Source: Lachnospiraceae bacterium UBA3689
GTDB lineage: Bacteria; Bacillota; Clostridia; Lachnospirales; Lachnospiraceae
Direction: 5' to 3'
Assembly: GCA_002371465.1 (NCBI GenBank)
Contig: DFIU01000022.1
Coordinates: 1 to 64,000, forward strand
DNA length: 64,000 nucleotides
In this document: piece by piece, positions 1 through 7,978 of the stretch
Layout of the letters: each line of letters opens with the position of its first letter
Position numbering within the stretch: position 1 is the first letter of the stretch
The notes under the pieces: generated by a model
What the model was told of the DNA's origin: nothing
Seen by the model: only the letters and a program-made list of their open reading frames with translations
Databases searched by the model: none
Position numbers and translations under genes: made by a program

Positions 1-78
1 TGGTGTGCTACCCGTCAAGTGGACAATGAAATTTAATAAGATCTGAGAAATGCCAGTCGGCTTTCCAGCTGGCATTTC

Positions 79-1014
79 TTATACTGCTTTTTCCAGGTGA
101 TCATGATATTCCACCGGACTCATCCGCAGCAGCTTCCGCTGGATACGCTCGTTGTTGTAGTAACTGATGTAATCACTGATAGCGTTGACTAATGTCTCTC
201 TGTCTGTGAAACGTCTGCCGTAATACATCTCGCGTTTCAGCATGCCCCAGAAACCTTCCATTGGTCCATTGTCTATACAATGTCCTACACGGGACATGCT
301 CTGCTTCATATGATGGCTCTTGAGCCTTGTGTGAAACTGGGCGCTTGTGTACTGAAACCCACGGTCTGAATGAAAGAGCGGATGAGCATCTGGCTCAGCT
401 GCGACAGCCTGATCAAAGGTTTTCATGACTAGTGGATTGTTATTGTGATCACCGATTACGAATGAGACGATCCGTCGGTCACAGAGGTCCAGGATCGCAC
501 TCAGGTAAACCTTGTGAATTTCAGACCCGATGAAGTACTTGAATTCAGATACATCCGTCAGCCATTTCTGATTAGGCTTATCAGCATGGAACTCTCTTTT
601 CAGATAATTCTTGGCTGTATACATTGGATCAGACGCATTACGAGTACAGCTCTTTGGTTTCCACTTGATGGTCGACTGGATGTGTTCCTTGCGGCAGAGC
701 CGCAGGACACGTTTGTCATTTACCTTCGTACCGTGATGGACAGCCAGCTCATCATTTATACGCCGGTATCCCATGTCCGGATGCTGCTCATGGATGCTAA
801 TGATCTTGTCCGCGATGCTTTGGTTCTTCAACTCGCTTGGACTTACCGGATGCCTGAGCCAGCGGTAATAAGCCGATCGGGCGATGTGAAGGTATTTACA
901 CAGCTTCTCGACCGGATAATGCTTTTCTTCAGACAGTTCCTTGATCGCCTGGTATTCATACAGATGGCGGGCTAGAGATAGCGATCCTTCATCTCTAGCT
1001 CTCTGACTTTTTTT
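79..1014 (-). CDS. IS3-family transposase OrfB (DDE integrase domain), made by -1 frameshift
   Basis: The catalytic part of the transposase. The first ATG in this frame is at 831, but the frame is open without a stop back to the A7 run at 1008-1014, and the added stretch (HLYEYQAIKELSEEKHYP, then LCKYLHIARSAYYRWL) is the usual IS3 OrfB N-terminal HTH_21 region. It is therefore expected as an OrfAB fusion. The rve/DDE core is visible: the first Asp in WLTDVSEF, the second in HSDRGFQYTS, and the Glu in NGPMEGFWGMLK. No internal stop or frameshift damage is seen. Confidence 0.9.
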   Translation of the reverse strand, partial: KKSQRARDEGSLSLARHLYEYQAIKELSEEKHYPVEKLCKYLHIARSAYYRWLRHPVSPSELKNQSIADKIISIHEQHPDMGYRRINDELAVHHGTKVNDKRVLRLCRKEHIQSTIKWKPKSCTRNASDPMYTAKNYLKREFHADKPNQKWLTDVSEFKYFIGSEIHKVYLSAILDLCDRRIVSFVIGDHNNNPLVMKTFDQAVAAEPDAHPLFHSDRGFQYTSAQFHTRLKSHHMKQSMSRVGHCIDNGPMEGFWGMLKREMYYGRRFTDRETLVNAISDYISYYNNERIQRKLLRMSPVEYHDHLEKAV

Positions 1015-1664
1015 AGCAGGTCATTCTCCATTTGAAGGTCTTTGTTCTTACGCTCCAGTTCAGCTATCTTGTCTCGGAGTTCTTCTTCCGGAGTACGACT
1101 GGGCATAGAACCTGCTCGTCGTCCTCTGCGGTCTTCGAGCCCGGCATCTCCCATTTCTTCATAACGTTTGACCCAGTTTCGCACCTGCTGATAGGAGCAG
1201 TTGTACTTCTTGGCCATCGCACCATAGTTTTTATCATTCTCAAGACATTCCTTGACGATGCTCAAACGTTCCTCATATGTGGTCTGACGAGCTTTTCTCA
1301 TGTAGCTACCTCCACCGCTTCCGCGGGCTTTGATTTCTCCATGAGTATTATACGCTTTTACCCAGCGTCGTAACTGTGTAGGACTACGGAGGCCATACTT
1401 TTGCGAGATGCTCAGATATCCTCCCTTGCCGGAAAGATAGTCATTTACAGCAGAAAGCTTGAGTTCTTTTGAGTATGATTTATTTTGGGCTTGGTCTAAT
1501 AAACCAGACGGCCCATACGATTGATAGATTGATATCCATTTTTCTATGGTCGTATCATACACATGAGATTTTTTGGCAGCCTCCTCAAGGCCTATTTCTC
1601 CTCTGATAACTTTTTCTACAATCTTTACCTTCTCAACTGGATCAATCTTACTTTTCCTAGGCAT
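972..1664 (-). CDS. IS3-family transposase OrfA (helix-turn-helix protein)
   Basis: About 230 residues starting at MPRKSK. This start has a G-rich ribosome site just upstream (GGGGGGGTG); a longer reading frame upstream would run into the inverted repeat. Three helix-turn-helix-like units follow one another (roughly residues 1-55, 65-120 and 125-180), the last with the pattern NCSYQQVRNWVKRY. A C-terminal coiled coil (EEELRDKIAELERKNKDLQ) serves for OrfA/OrfAB pairing. OrfA proteins bind the element's ends and limit transposition. The length exceeds the smallest IS3 OrfA proteins but fits the multi-HTH IS150 type. It ends in the stop at 972-974, just after the slippery A7 run. Confidence 0.9.
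   Translation of the reverse strand: MPRKSKIDPVEKVKIVEKVIRGEIGLEEAAKKSHVYDTTIEKWISIYQSYGPSGLLDQAQNKSYSKELKLSAVNDYLSGKGGYLSISQKYGLRSPTQLRRWVKAYNTHGEIKARGSGGGSYMRKARQTTYEERLSIVKECLENDKNYGAMAKKYNCSYQQVRNWVKRYEEMGDAGLEDRRGRRAGSMPSRTPEEELRDKIAELERKNKDLQMENDLLKKVRELEMKDRYL
1007..1014 (-). other. Programmed -1 frameshift site of the IS3 element
   Basis: The minus strand reads CTAAAAAAAGTC. In the OrfA frame this is CTA AAA AAA GTC; slipping back by one base enters the OrfB frame, which is open through the OrfA stop at 972-974. An A6G/A7G run is the known signal for OrfAB fusion in IS150/IS3-type elements. I did not identify a downstream stimulatory structure. Confidence 0.8.
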
Positions 1665-1784
1665 AAAAACACCCCCCCAAGTGGTATCTCTTTTCAGTGT
1701 CCTACTTGGGGGTAGCATATCATACCTGGCATCGGTAACCGGAGGCAGCCCCCTTATAATATAATTACTTTCTTATCTCTTTTT

Positions 1785-3251
1785 TTATCCCTTGCCGTTC
1801 CAGCAGTGAGTACAGAGCTTACAGTGGTCAATTCCCAGCCCTTCGATCATATCGTCGAGACGGTGATAGTGAAGGGAGGTAAAATTGAGCTGTTTGCAGA
1901 TCTTATCCAACATGGCGCGGTACTGGTCGCTGTCGGGATCGAGATACTGCTCAAGGATCTCGTCAGACGGATTGGCAGTGCCTTCCAGCTCCTTGATCAT
2001 GCGCCTGGTGATCAGCTCCATTTCCGAGTTGGAGCGGGAGAAATTGATGTAGGGACAGCCAAATACCAGGGGCGGGCAGGCAGGCCGGATATGGACCTCT
2101 TTCGCCCCATTCTTAAAGAGGTATTCCGTCGTTTCCCTCAGTTGGGTCCCGCGCACAATCGAATCGTCGATGAGAAGCAGGGATTTTCCGCCGATCAAAG
2201 TCTGGTCGGGAATCAGCTTCATCTTGGCGATCAGGTCCCGCTTATTCTGATGGGTGGGCATAAAGCTGCGGGGCCAGGTCGGCGTGTACTTGATGAAGGG
2301 TCTCGAATAGGGGATCCCGGATTCATTGGAGTAACCGATCGCGTGGGCGATGCCGGAATCCGGTACACCGGCGACGGTGTCCGGTCTGATCCCGCGCTGC
2401 ATATCCCGCTTTGCCAGGGCGCGGCCGCAGCGGTAGCGGGCTTCCTCGACATTTAACCCTTCATAGGAAGCGGTCGGATAACCATAGTATATCCACAGAA
2501 AGGTGCAGATCTTCATTTCGGAAAATGGCGGCGCGACCGTCTCATAGCCCTCCGGCGTAATAAAGACGATTTCACCGGGTCCCAGTTCCTTCTCCGGCTG
2601 ATATCCAAGATTCAGATAGGAAAATGATTCAAAACAGACGCAGTAACCGGAGTTGTCGATGCCGCTGTCCGGATTTACCTCAAACTTGGCAGGATTGCCC
2701 TTTACACCCACTTCCACAGGCGTTCGCCCGAAGCGGTCTCGGGCGGCGTAGATGCCGTCCTGGGTCATCACCAGCATGGTCATGGACCCCTTGATAATTT
2801 CCTGGGCAAAGCGGATGCCCTCTGCCAGGGACTCCTTCTGATTGATGATGGAGGCGACAAGCTCGGTCGGATTGATCCCGCCGGAGGACATTTCCATAAA
2901 ATGCTGGCGGCTCTGTCCGAAGAGCTGATCAGCAAGTTCCTCCAGGTTGTTGATCCTGCCGACGGTCGTAATCGCAAAGACGCCCAGATGGGACCTTACA
3001 ACAAGGGGCTGTGCCTCGTAGTCGGAGATACAGCCAATGCCGAGATGACCATGCATCCGCTCGACATCCCAGGCGAATTTCGGTCGAAAATGCGAGCTTT
3101 CAATGTTGTGAATCGCCCGGTCAAATCCGTCGTCCCGGCTGTAGACCGCCATGCCCGCCCTTCTGGTGCCCAGGTGGGAATGGTAGTCCGTTCCGTAGAA
3201 TAAGTCAAAAACGCAGTCGTCATGTGATGCCACACCGAAAAATCCGCCCAT
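1785..3251 (-). CDS. PurF-like amidophosphoribosyltransferase homologue lacking the N-terminal nucleophile Cys
   Basis: 488 residues with the overall plan of glutamine PRPP amidotransferase: an N-terminal Ntn-hydrolase (GATase II) domain, about residues 1-240, then a type I PRTase domain. The PRPP-binding signature LLLIDDSIVRGTQLRET is clear. The start reads MGGFFGVASHDD, where true PurF has Met-Cys-Gly: the nucleophile Cys that frees ammonia from glutamine is Gly here. The start is well placed after AGGAGGCTCCTC, so a missed Cys start is unlikely. The C-terminus carries a Cys cluster (HCKLCTHCW) that could bind a metal or Fe-S centre. It may use free ammonia, act as a regulator, or do another PRPP-dependent reaction; the substrate cannot be told. 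A promoter in the 216-nt spacer after ispG is possible. Confidence 0.85.
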   Translation of the reverse strand: MGGFFGVASHDDCVFDLFYGTDYHSHLGTRRAGMAVYSRDDGFDRAIHNIESSHFRPKFAWDVERMHGHLGIGCISDYEAQPLVVRSHLGVFAITTVGRINNLEELADQLFGQSRQHFMEMSSGGINPTELVASIINQKESLAEGIRFAQEIIKGSMTMLVMTQDGIYAARDRFGRTPVEVGVKGNPAKFEVNPDSGIDNSGYCVCFESFSYLNLGYQPEKELGPGEIVFITPEGYETVAPPFSEMKICTFLWIYYGYPTASYEGLNVEEARYRCGRALAKRDMQRGIRPDTVAGVPDSGIAHAIGYSNESGIPYSRPFIKYTPTWPRSFMPTHQNKRDLIAKMKLIPDQTLIGGKSLLLIDDSIVRGTQLRETTEYLFKNGAKEVHIRPACPPLVFGCPYINFSRSNSEMELITRRMIKELEGTANPSDEILEQYLDPDSDQYRAMLDKICKQLNFTSLHYHRLDDMIEGLGIDHCKLCTHCWNGKG

Positions 3252-3467
3252 GAGGAGCCTCCCTTTCCGTAATTCCTACATGCCCTGTTCTTTGTTGTCT
3301 TCTTTTCCTATTACGATTGCCTGTCTTTTGTTTACTTTCCTTTGCTGCAGTAACTTTGCTCAATATAATTGCTTGTTTCTTGCTTTCTCTCGAATATCTA
3401 TCTTAGTTTATTTCAAGTGCCTGTCCCTCTTACCTTCTTTCGCTGCCGAAGGTTTGCTTATTATTTC
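3252..3467 (-). other. Purine-rich spacer between ispG and the PurF-like gene
   Basis: 216 nt without a convincing ORF. On the minus (coding) strand it is strongly A/G-rich with loosely repeated AAGCAA/GAAAGCAAGAA elements. No strong terminator hairpin or -35/-10 pair stands out. It resembles the thyA-malQ spacer in composition. Confidence 0.4.
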
Positions 3468-4532
3468 TTAATTTTCCCCCCAGTGGATCAGTTCTTCCCT
3501 TAACGCAAAGAGCAGCTGGTCCTCGGGGACCTTGCGGATGATCTGCCCTCCGCGCAGCAAAAGCCCCTCGTGCTTGCCTCCGCAGATCCCGATATCCGCT
3601 TCCCGCGCTTCGCCGGGTCCGTTGACAACGCAGCCCATGACAGCGACCTTGAGGTCGAGCGGAATATCCTGTACCATTTCCTCCACCTGATTGGCAAGGG
3701 AAATGAGGTCGATTTCCGTTCTGCCGCAGGTCGGACAGGACACAACTTCGATTCCGCCTCGTCTAAGTCCCAGGGTCCTTAAAACGAGCCTTGCGGTCCG
3801 GACCTCTTTCGTCGGGTCTCCGGTCAGGGAAACACGGATGGTATCTCCGATCCCTTCATGCAAAATGATGCCCAGACCGATCGAGGACTTTACATTTCCC
3901 GAATAAACGGTCCCCGCCTCCGTGATGCCGACGTGGAGGGGATAATCGGTCCGCTCCGCAATCAGTTCGTGTGCCTTAACCGCCATGAGAACGTCCGAGG
4001 ATTTGATGCTGATGACCAGATTCCGATATCCCAGGTCCTCGATCATTTTGACCTTATTTAAAGCACTCTCAACCAGGCCCTGCGGCGTGACCCTGCCGCT
4101 GTATTTTTCCAACTCCTCTTTTTCAAGAGAACCGGAATTGACGCCGACCCGGATGGGGACGTCAAATTCCCTAGCGCGGTCGACAACTGCCTTGATGCGA
4201 TCGGAGCCGCCGATATTGCCCGGGTTGATGCGGATCTTGTCCGCCCCATTTTCCATAGCGGCGATCGCCAGCCGGTAGTCAAAATGAATGTCCGCGACCA
4301 GCGGGATTCCGATTTGGGTCTTGATTTCGCCCAGCGCCTTCGCGGCTTCCATGGTGGGGACCGTACAGCGGACGATATCGCAGCCCGCCTCCTCCAGCCG
4401 CTTGATCTGGGCGACGGTCGCTTCCACATCCTCGGTCCTGGTATTGGTCATCGACTGGATGGCAATGGGGTTGCCCCCGCCGATGGTCTTGTTCCCGATA
4501 TGGATTTCCCTGGTATGATCTCTATACGCCAT
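3468..4532 (-). CDS. ispG: 4-hydroxy-3-methylbut-2-en-1-yl diphosphate synthase (flavodoxin)
   Basis: IspG/GcpE makes HMBPP from methylerythritol cyclodiphosphate in the MEP isoprenoid pathway, using a [4Fe-4S] cluster. The 354-residue protein has the bacterial short form: a TIM barrel opening with NPIAIQSMTNT and a C-terminal cluster domain with the ligands CPTCGRTEIDL and CVVNGPGEAREADIGI. The start MAYRDHTR follows a GGGAG site by 6 nt. It is downstream of thyA-folA on the same strand (about 65 nt after folA) and could be co-transcribed. Confidence 0.97.
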   Translation of the reverse strand: MAYRDHTREIHIGNKTIGGGNPIAIQSMTNTRTEDVEATVAQIKRLEEAGCDIVRCTVPTMEAAKALGEIKTQIGIPLVADIHFDYRLAIAAMENGADKIRINPGNIGGSDRIKAVVDRAREFDVPIRVGVNSGSLEKEELEKYSGRVTPQGLVESALNKVKMIEDLGYRNLVISIKSSDVLMAVKAHELIAERTDYPLHVGITEAGTVYSGNVKSSIGLGIILHEGIGDTIRVSLTGDPTKEVRTARLVLRTLGLRRGGIEVVSCPTCGRTEIDLISLANQVEEMVQDIPLDLKVAVMGCVVNGPGEAREADIGICGGKHEGLLLRGGQIIRKVPEDQLLFALREELIHWGEN

Positions 4533-4597
4533 AAATTTCTCCCATTCCTTGTATTCGATTGAAATTTCTCAAGCGTTACTTAAAAGCTTCGACCGGA

Positions 4598-5092
4598 TCA
4601 CTTGACTCTTCTATAGGTACAGAAGGTGTAGATCAGATCGAAGTAGGTGCCTTCTTCGCTCTCACTGACCAGTTCCCACTCCGGGTCCTGGTCGAGATTG
4701 GGGAAATGGGTGTCGGCATCGTAAGCATAGTCGATTTTAGTGATCAGACACTCATCGACATAGGGAAGCAGAGCCTTGTAAATGGCTCCGCCGCCGATGA
4801 CATAGACAGCCTCATTGTTCCATTTTGCCGCCTCTTTTAATGCCTCTTCAACGGAGTGGACCACGACAGTCCCAGCGCACTCAAAGTCAGGGTTCCGGGT
4901 CAGTACGATATTTTCTGCCCGATCCGGCAGGGGACGCTTGTGGGGAAAGGACTCCAGAGTCTTTCTGCCCATGATCATGACCTTCCCCAGCGTATTTTGG
5001 CGGAAGAACTGCATATCGTCGGGGATGCGGGCAAGGAGCTTGCCGTCCCTGCCGATTGACCAGTTCCTGTCTACTGCTGCAATTGCTTTCAT
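4598..5092 (-). CDS. folA: Dihydrofolate reductase
   Basis: Reduces dihydrofolate to tetrahydrofolate with NADPH, recycling the product of thymidylate synthase. 164 residues, the usual length. Visible motifs are MKAIAAVDRNWSIGRDGKL, the active-site Asp in IPDDMQFF, the NADPH site MGRKTLESFP and the VIGGGAIYKALLP glycine loop. It starts 17 nt after thyA with an AAGGAGG site, so the two are almost certainly one transcript and are coupled in function. Confidence 0.97.
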   Translation of the reverse strand: MKAIAAVDRNWSIGRDGKLLARIPDDMQFFRQNTLGKVMIMGRKTLESFPHKRPLPDRAENIVLTRNPDFECAGTVVVHSVEEALKEAAKWNNEAVYVIGGGAIYKALLPYVDECLITKIDYAYDADTHFPNLDQDPEWELVSESEEGTYFDLIYTFCTYRRVK

Positions 5093-5109
5093 CCTGCCTC
5101 CTTATCAAT

Positions 5110-5958
5110 TTATATGGCAATCGGAATATTTTTGACCTGGGAACCGTACTGGTAGTCCTCCACGATCAGATCGTCGGTCGTGATGTCATAGAAATTATGG
5201 ACATCCGGATTTAAAGATACCTTGGGAGCCGGATAGGTCGGTCGGGAAATAAGTTCCCGGATGACATCCACATGGCGGTCATAGATATGGGCATCCGCGA
5301 TGACATGCACCAGCTGACCTGGGATCATATCGACCGACCGGGCGACCATCATCAAAAGAATGGCATACTGACAGACGTTCCAGTTATTTGCCGCCAGAAT
5401 ATCCTGAGACCGCTGATTTAAGACCATGTTGAGGGTCAGCCGGTTCTCTCCCGGCGTCTGGGTCACGTTGTAGGTGACGCTCCAGGCGCAGGGATAGAGA
5501 GCCATCTTGTGGAGGTCGTGGAAATTATAGAGGCTGGTCATGATGCGGCGGGAGAAGGGGTTGTGTTCCAGGTCATAGAGGACCCTGTCCATCTGATCGA
5601 ATTCCCCTTCCGGATACTTGGACGCCGTCCCGATCTGATAGCCGTAGGCGCGTCCGATACTGCCGCTGTCGTCCGCCCAACTGTCCCAGATATGGGAGTG
5701 GAGGTCGTGGATATTGTTGGACTTCTTCTGATAGATCCAGAGAATTTCATCCATACAGCTCTTAAGCGCCGTCCGCCTTAAGGTGATCGCCGGAAATTCC
5801 TTACGCAGGTCATAGCGGTTGACGACGCCGAACTGCTTGATCGTATATGCCGGGGTTCCATCCTCCCAGTGGGGTCGGACCTTCTGCCCCTCCGTACTGG
5901 TTCCATGCTCGATGATGTCCTGACACATGCGGATAAAAAGATCATCAGCCTGACTCAT
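5110..5958 (-). CDS. thyA: Thymidylate synthase
   Basis: Methylates dUMP to dTMP with methylene-tetrahydrofolate. 282 residues. Recognisable are the N-terminal R-K-EFPAITLRR phosphate-binding region, RAYGYQIG, the catalytic Cys in LYPCAWSVTYNV, the RSQDILAANNWNVCQYA stretch and HIYDRHV near the C-terminus. The catalytic loop differs from the E. coli PCH form but matches the clostridial ThyA variant as I know it. A GGGAG site precedes the ATG. First gene of the thyA-folA pair; the spacer upstream is the degenerate repeat tract after malQ. Confidence 0.95.
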   Translation of the reverse strand: MSQADDLFIRMCQDIIEHGTSTEGQKVRPHWEDGTPAYTIKQFGVVNRYDLRKEFPAITLRRTALKSCMDEILWIYQKKSNNIHDLHSHIWDSWADDSGSIGRAYGYQIGTASKYPEGEFDQMDRVLYDLEHNPFSRRIMTSLYNFHDLHKMALYPCAWSVTYNVTQTPGENRLTLNMVLNQRSQDILAANNWNVCQYAILLMMVARSVDMIPGQLVHVIADAHIYDRHVDVIRELISRPTYPAPKVSLNPDVHNFYDITTDDLIVEDYQYGSQVKNIPIAI

Positions 5959-6155
5959 GCTTCTCCCTTCTCTTTTTTCTCAGTTTCTGCTTCCTTAGTT
6001 TCAACTTTTCTTAATTTCAGTCATCTTAGCTTGGGTTTACTTGATTTTAGCCCCCTAGGCGCCTGTTTATCTAATTCCAGTTTCCTGATTACAATTTTCT
6101 TAACTTGGACTTACTTGCCTTCAGCTGCCTCGACACCAGTTTTCTTGACTTCAGT
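5959..6155 (-). repeat. Degenerate A/G-rich repeats running from the malQ 3' end to the thyA start
   Basis: On the minus strand an ACTGAA-RTYAAGAAAA-type unit recurs: inside malQ (6137-6155), just past its stop (6092-6107) and again near thyA (6002-6021), with looser GAAACT-AAG-GAAGC copies between. The coding copy gives the Glu/Lys-rich tail of MalQ. Copies past the stop are out of frame or interrupted. It looks like a slippage-grown low-complexity tract. Confidence 0.55.
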
Positions 6156-7718
6156 GTCTTTTTCTTCAGCTTCTTTTGTTTCAGTTTCCTGCTCTTCACT
6201 TTCTTCAGGAAGCTGGGGATCTTCCTTGGGCAGGCGACCGTAGAGCCTGGTCAGCTCAAAAATACTCCTCGCCAGGTCCTCGCTCAGAAAATGAGGCAGC
6301 ACACGCCACTGCCAGTTGCCCTGCCCCACGGACGGGCAGTTCATGCGGGCTTCATTTCCCTTGACCAGATAGTCCTGAATCGGAACGATGCAGATATCGG
6401 CTACCGACCGGAAGGCTTCGCGGATGAAGTCCCAGGTAAAGGTCCCGTAATCCGTATTTTCCGAATGGATATAACGGCGGACGTAGTCGCGGTCGTGGTC
6501 GTTGATGCTCTCGATCCAGCCCCGGGTCGTCTCATTGTCGTGGGTCCCGGTATAGACAATGCTGTTCTGAATATGCTTATAGGGCAGATAGGAGGAGTTC
6601 TCGCTGCCGTCAAAGGCAAACTGCAGAACCTTCATGCCCGGGAAGCCCGTCTCCGCAAGGAGCTGACGGACGGTAGGCGTGATGTAGCCCAGGTCCTCCG
6701 CGATGATGCGGACATCTCCAAGCTGCTCCTTGACCGCCGTAAAAAGGGCCATCCCCGGCCCCGGCTCCCACTTGCCATTTTCCGCAGTCTCATCCTCTGC
6801 CGGAACGGCGTAATATTCGTCAAAGCCCCGGAAATGGTCGATCCGCAGCACATCGTAGAGATCATAGCAGCGGGCGATCCGGCTGATCCACCACTTGTAA
6901 TGGGTCTTTTTATTGTAAGCCCAGTTATAGACCGGATTGCCCCAGAGCTGACCGGTCGCGGAAAAGGCATCCGGCGGGCAGCCCGCTACTAAGAGCGGCT
7001 TTAAGTCCTCGTCGAACCGGAAAAGCTCCGGATGACTCCAGGTATCCGCCGAGTCAAAAGCGACATAAAAGGGAATATCCCCGATGATCTGAATGCCGTG
7101 GGAATTGGCGTAACCCTTGAGGCGGGTCCACTGGGACATAAACTCATACTGCTGGAAGCGGAAGAAATCAACTGTCTCCCTGATCACGGCATCCAGTACA
7201 TCAATCGCCGTGCGGTCCCGCATCCGGTAGAGAAACCCCCACTCGGACCAGGGCTTGCCGCCATTTTCCAGCTTCAAAGCCATGAAGAGGCAGTAATCTT
7301 CCAGCCAGTCATGGTTCTTCTTTAAAAATTCCCGATAATCCCGGTTCTGATCCTCCGTCTCCTTGAAGCGGTCGTGAGCCATTTTCAGCACCTTGAAACG
7401 ACCGTTATAGAGCGCCCCGTAATCGACCTGTTCGGGATTGCTGCCCCAGTCAAAGCTGTCCGCCTCTTCCCGGGTCAAAAGCCCATCCTCGATCAGGTTA
7501 TCGAGGCTGATAAAATACGGATTGCCGGCGAAGGTGGAAAAACTCTGATAAGGCGAGTCGCCAAAGCCGGTCGGTCCAAAGGGCAGAATCTGCCAGTAGC
7601 GCTGCCCCGCCGCATGTAAAAAATCTACAAATTCATAAGCTTCCATGGAAAAACCGCCGATGCCGTAATTCCCCGGAAGGCTGGAAATCGGATATAAAAT
7701 TCCGGATTCACGTTTCAT
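6111..7718 (-). CDS. malQ: 4-alpha-glucanotransferase (amylomaltase)
   Basis: Transfers alpha-1,4-glucan segments in maltodextrin and glycogen use (GH77). 535 residues. Typical GH77 stretches: RESGILYPISSLPGNYGIG at the N-terminus, the nucleophile region VLRIDHFRGFDEYYAVP, the acid/base region IIAEDLGYITPTV and VYTGTHDNETTRGW. The last ~30 residues are a Glu/Lys-rich tail (EESEEQETETKEAEEKDTE and beyond) with no counterpart in the family, encoded by the repeat tract that continues past the stop. Start ATG with an AAGGG site. No other maltose genes are adjacent. Confidence 0.95.
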   Translation of the reverse strand: MKRESGILYPISSLPGNYGIGGFSMEAYEFVDFLHAAGQRYWQILPFGPTGFGDSPYQSFSTFAGNPYFISLDNLIEDGLLTREEADSFDWGSNPEQVDYGALYNGRFKVLKMAHDRFKETEDQNRDYREFLKKNHDWLEDYCLFMALKLENGGKPWSEWGFLYRMRDRTAIDVLDAVIRETVDFFRFQQYEFMSQWTRLKGYANSHGIQIIGDIPFYVAFDSADTWSHPELFRFDEDLKPLLVAGCPPDAFSATGQLWGNPVYNWAYNKKTHYKWWISRIARCYDLYDVLRIDHFRGFDEYYAVPAEDETAENGKWEPGPGMALFTAVKEQLGDVRIIAEDLGYITPTVRQLLAETGFPGMKVLQFAFDGSENSSYLPYKHIQNSIVYTGTHDNETTRGWIESINDHDRDYVRRYIHSENTDYGTFTWDFIREAFRSVADICIVPIQDYLVKGNEARMNCPSVGQGNWQWRVLPHFLSEDLARSIFELTRLYGRLPKEDPQLPEESEEQETETKEAEEKDTEVKKTGVEAAEGK

Positions 7719-7911
7719 AAAACAAAGTCCCTTCTAAATAATCAAATGCTGATTCATCAAAGCCGTACTCCCTCTCCCAACCAAATAACCACAGGCTGGC
7801 AAGCGGGTAACTTTGACGAAAATGATCCAAAGCAGACCCATAAGCCATACTCCCCGATCATCGTTCCCATTCTAGCACGAAACAAGTTTTCGCGCCACTG
7901 GACGTGACAGA

Positions 7912-7942
7912 GTGAAGGAGGCAGCGCCGCTGCCTCCTTCAC
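7912..7942 (-). terminator. Strong hairpin between potD and malQ
   Basis: A perfect 14-bp stem (GTGAAGGAGGCAGC with its complement) and a 3-nt GCC loop. It lies 37 nt past the potD stop. Neither side has a good U-tract, so it may be a weak or factor-dependent terminator or an mRNA-stabilising structure. The rest of the 7719-7978 spacer holds nothing convincing. Confidence 0.6.
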
Positions 7943-7978
7943 GTCTACCATGTTGTCTGATATGGATTTTCTCTTATT

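Larger units (their letters stand above)
6..1717 (-). mobile_element. IS3-family insertion sequence, IS150-like
   Basis: A complete two-ORF element. The ends are imperfect inverted repeats: the left end reads TGCTACCCGTCAAGTGGACA and the right end, on the other strand, TGCTACCCCCAAGTAGGACA. OrfA and OrfB are minus strand in different frames with an A7G slippery run between them, which is the IS3 layout. I see no clear 3-5 bp target duplication at the flanks, so the exact outer bases are uncertain by 2-3 nt. It sits directly downstream of the PurF-like gene, where that gene's terminator would be expected. Both ORFs look intact, so the element may be active. Confidence 0.9.

Noticed and set aside
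1..5. Target-site duplication of the IS element
   Set aside because: Left and right flanks (TGGTG and TATCA) do not match, so no duplication can be claimed.
514..975. Plus-strand ORF of 153 codons inside the IS element
   Set aside because: Antisense shadow of the transposase; no ribosome site and no family pattern.
7757..7951. A 64-codon minus-strand ORF between malQ and potD
   Set aside because: It reads through the perfect hairpin at 7912-7942, has no ribosome site, and its product has no family-like pattern.
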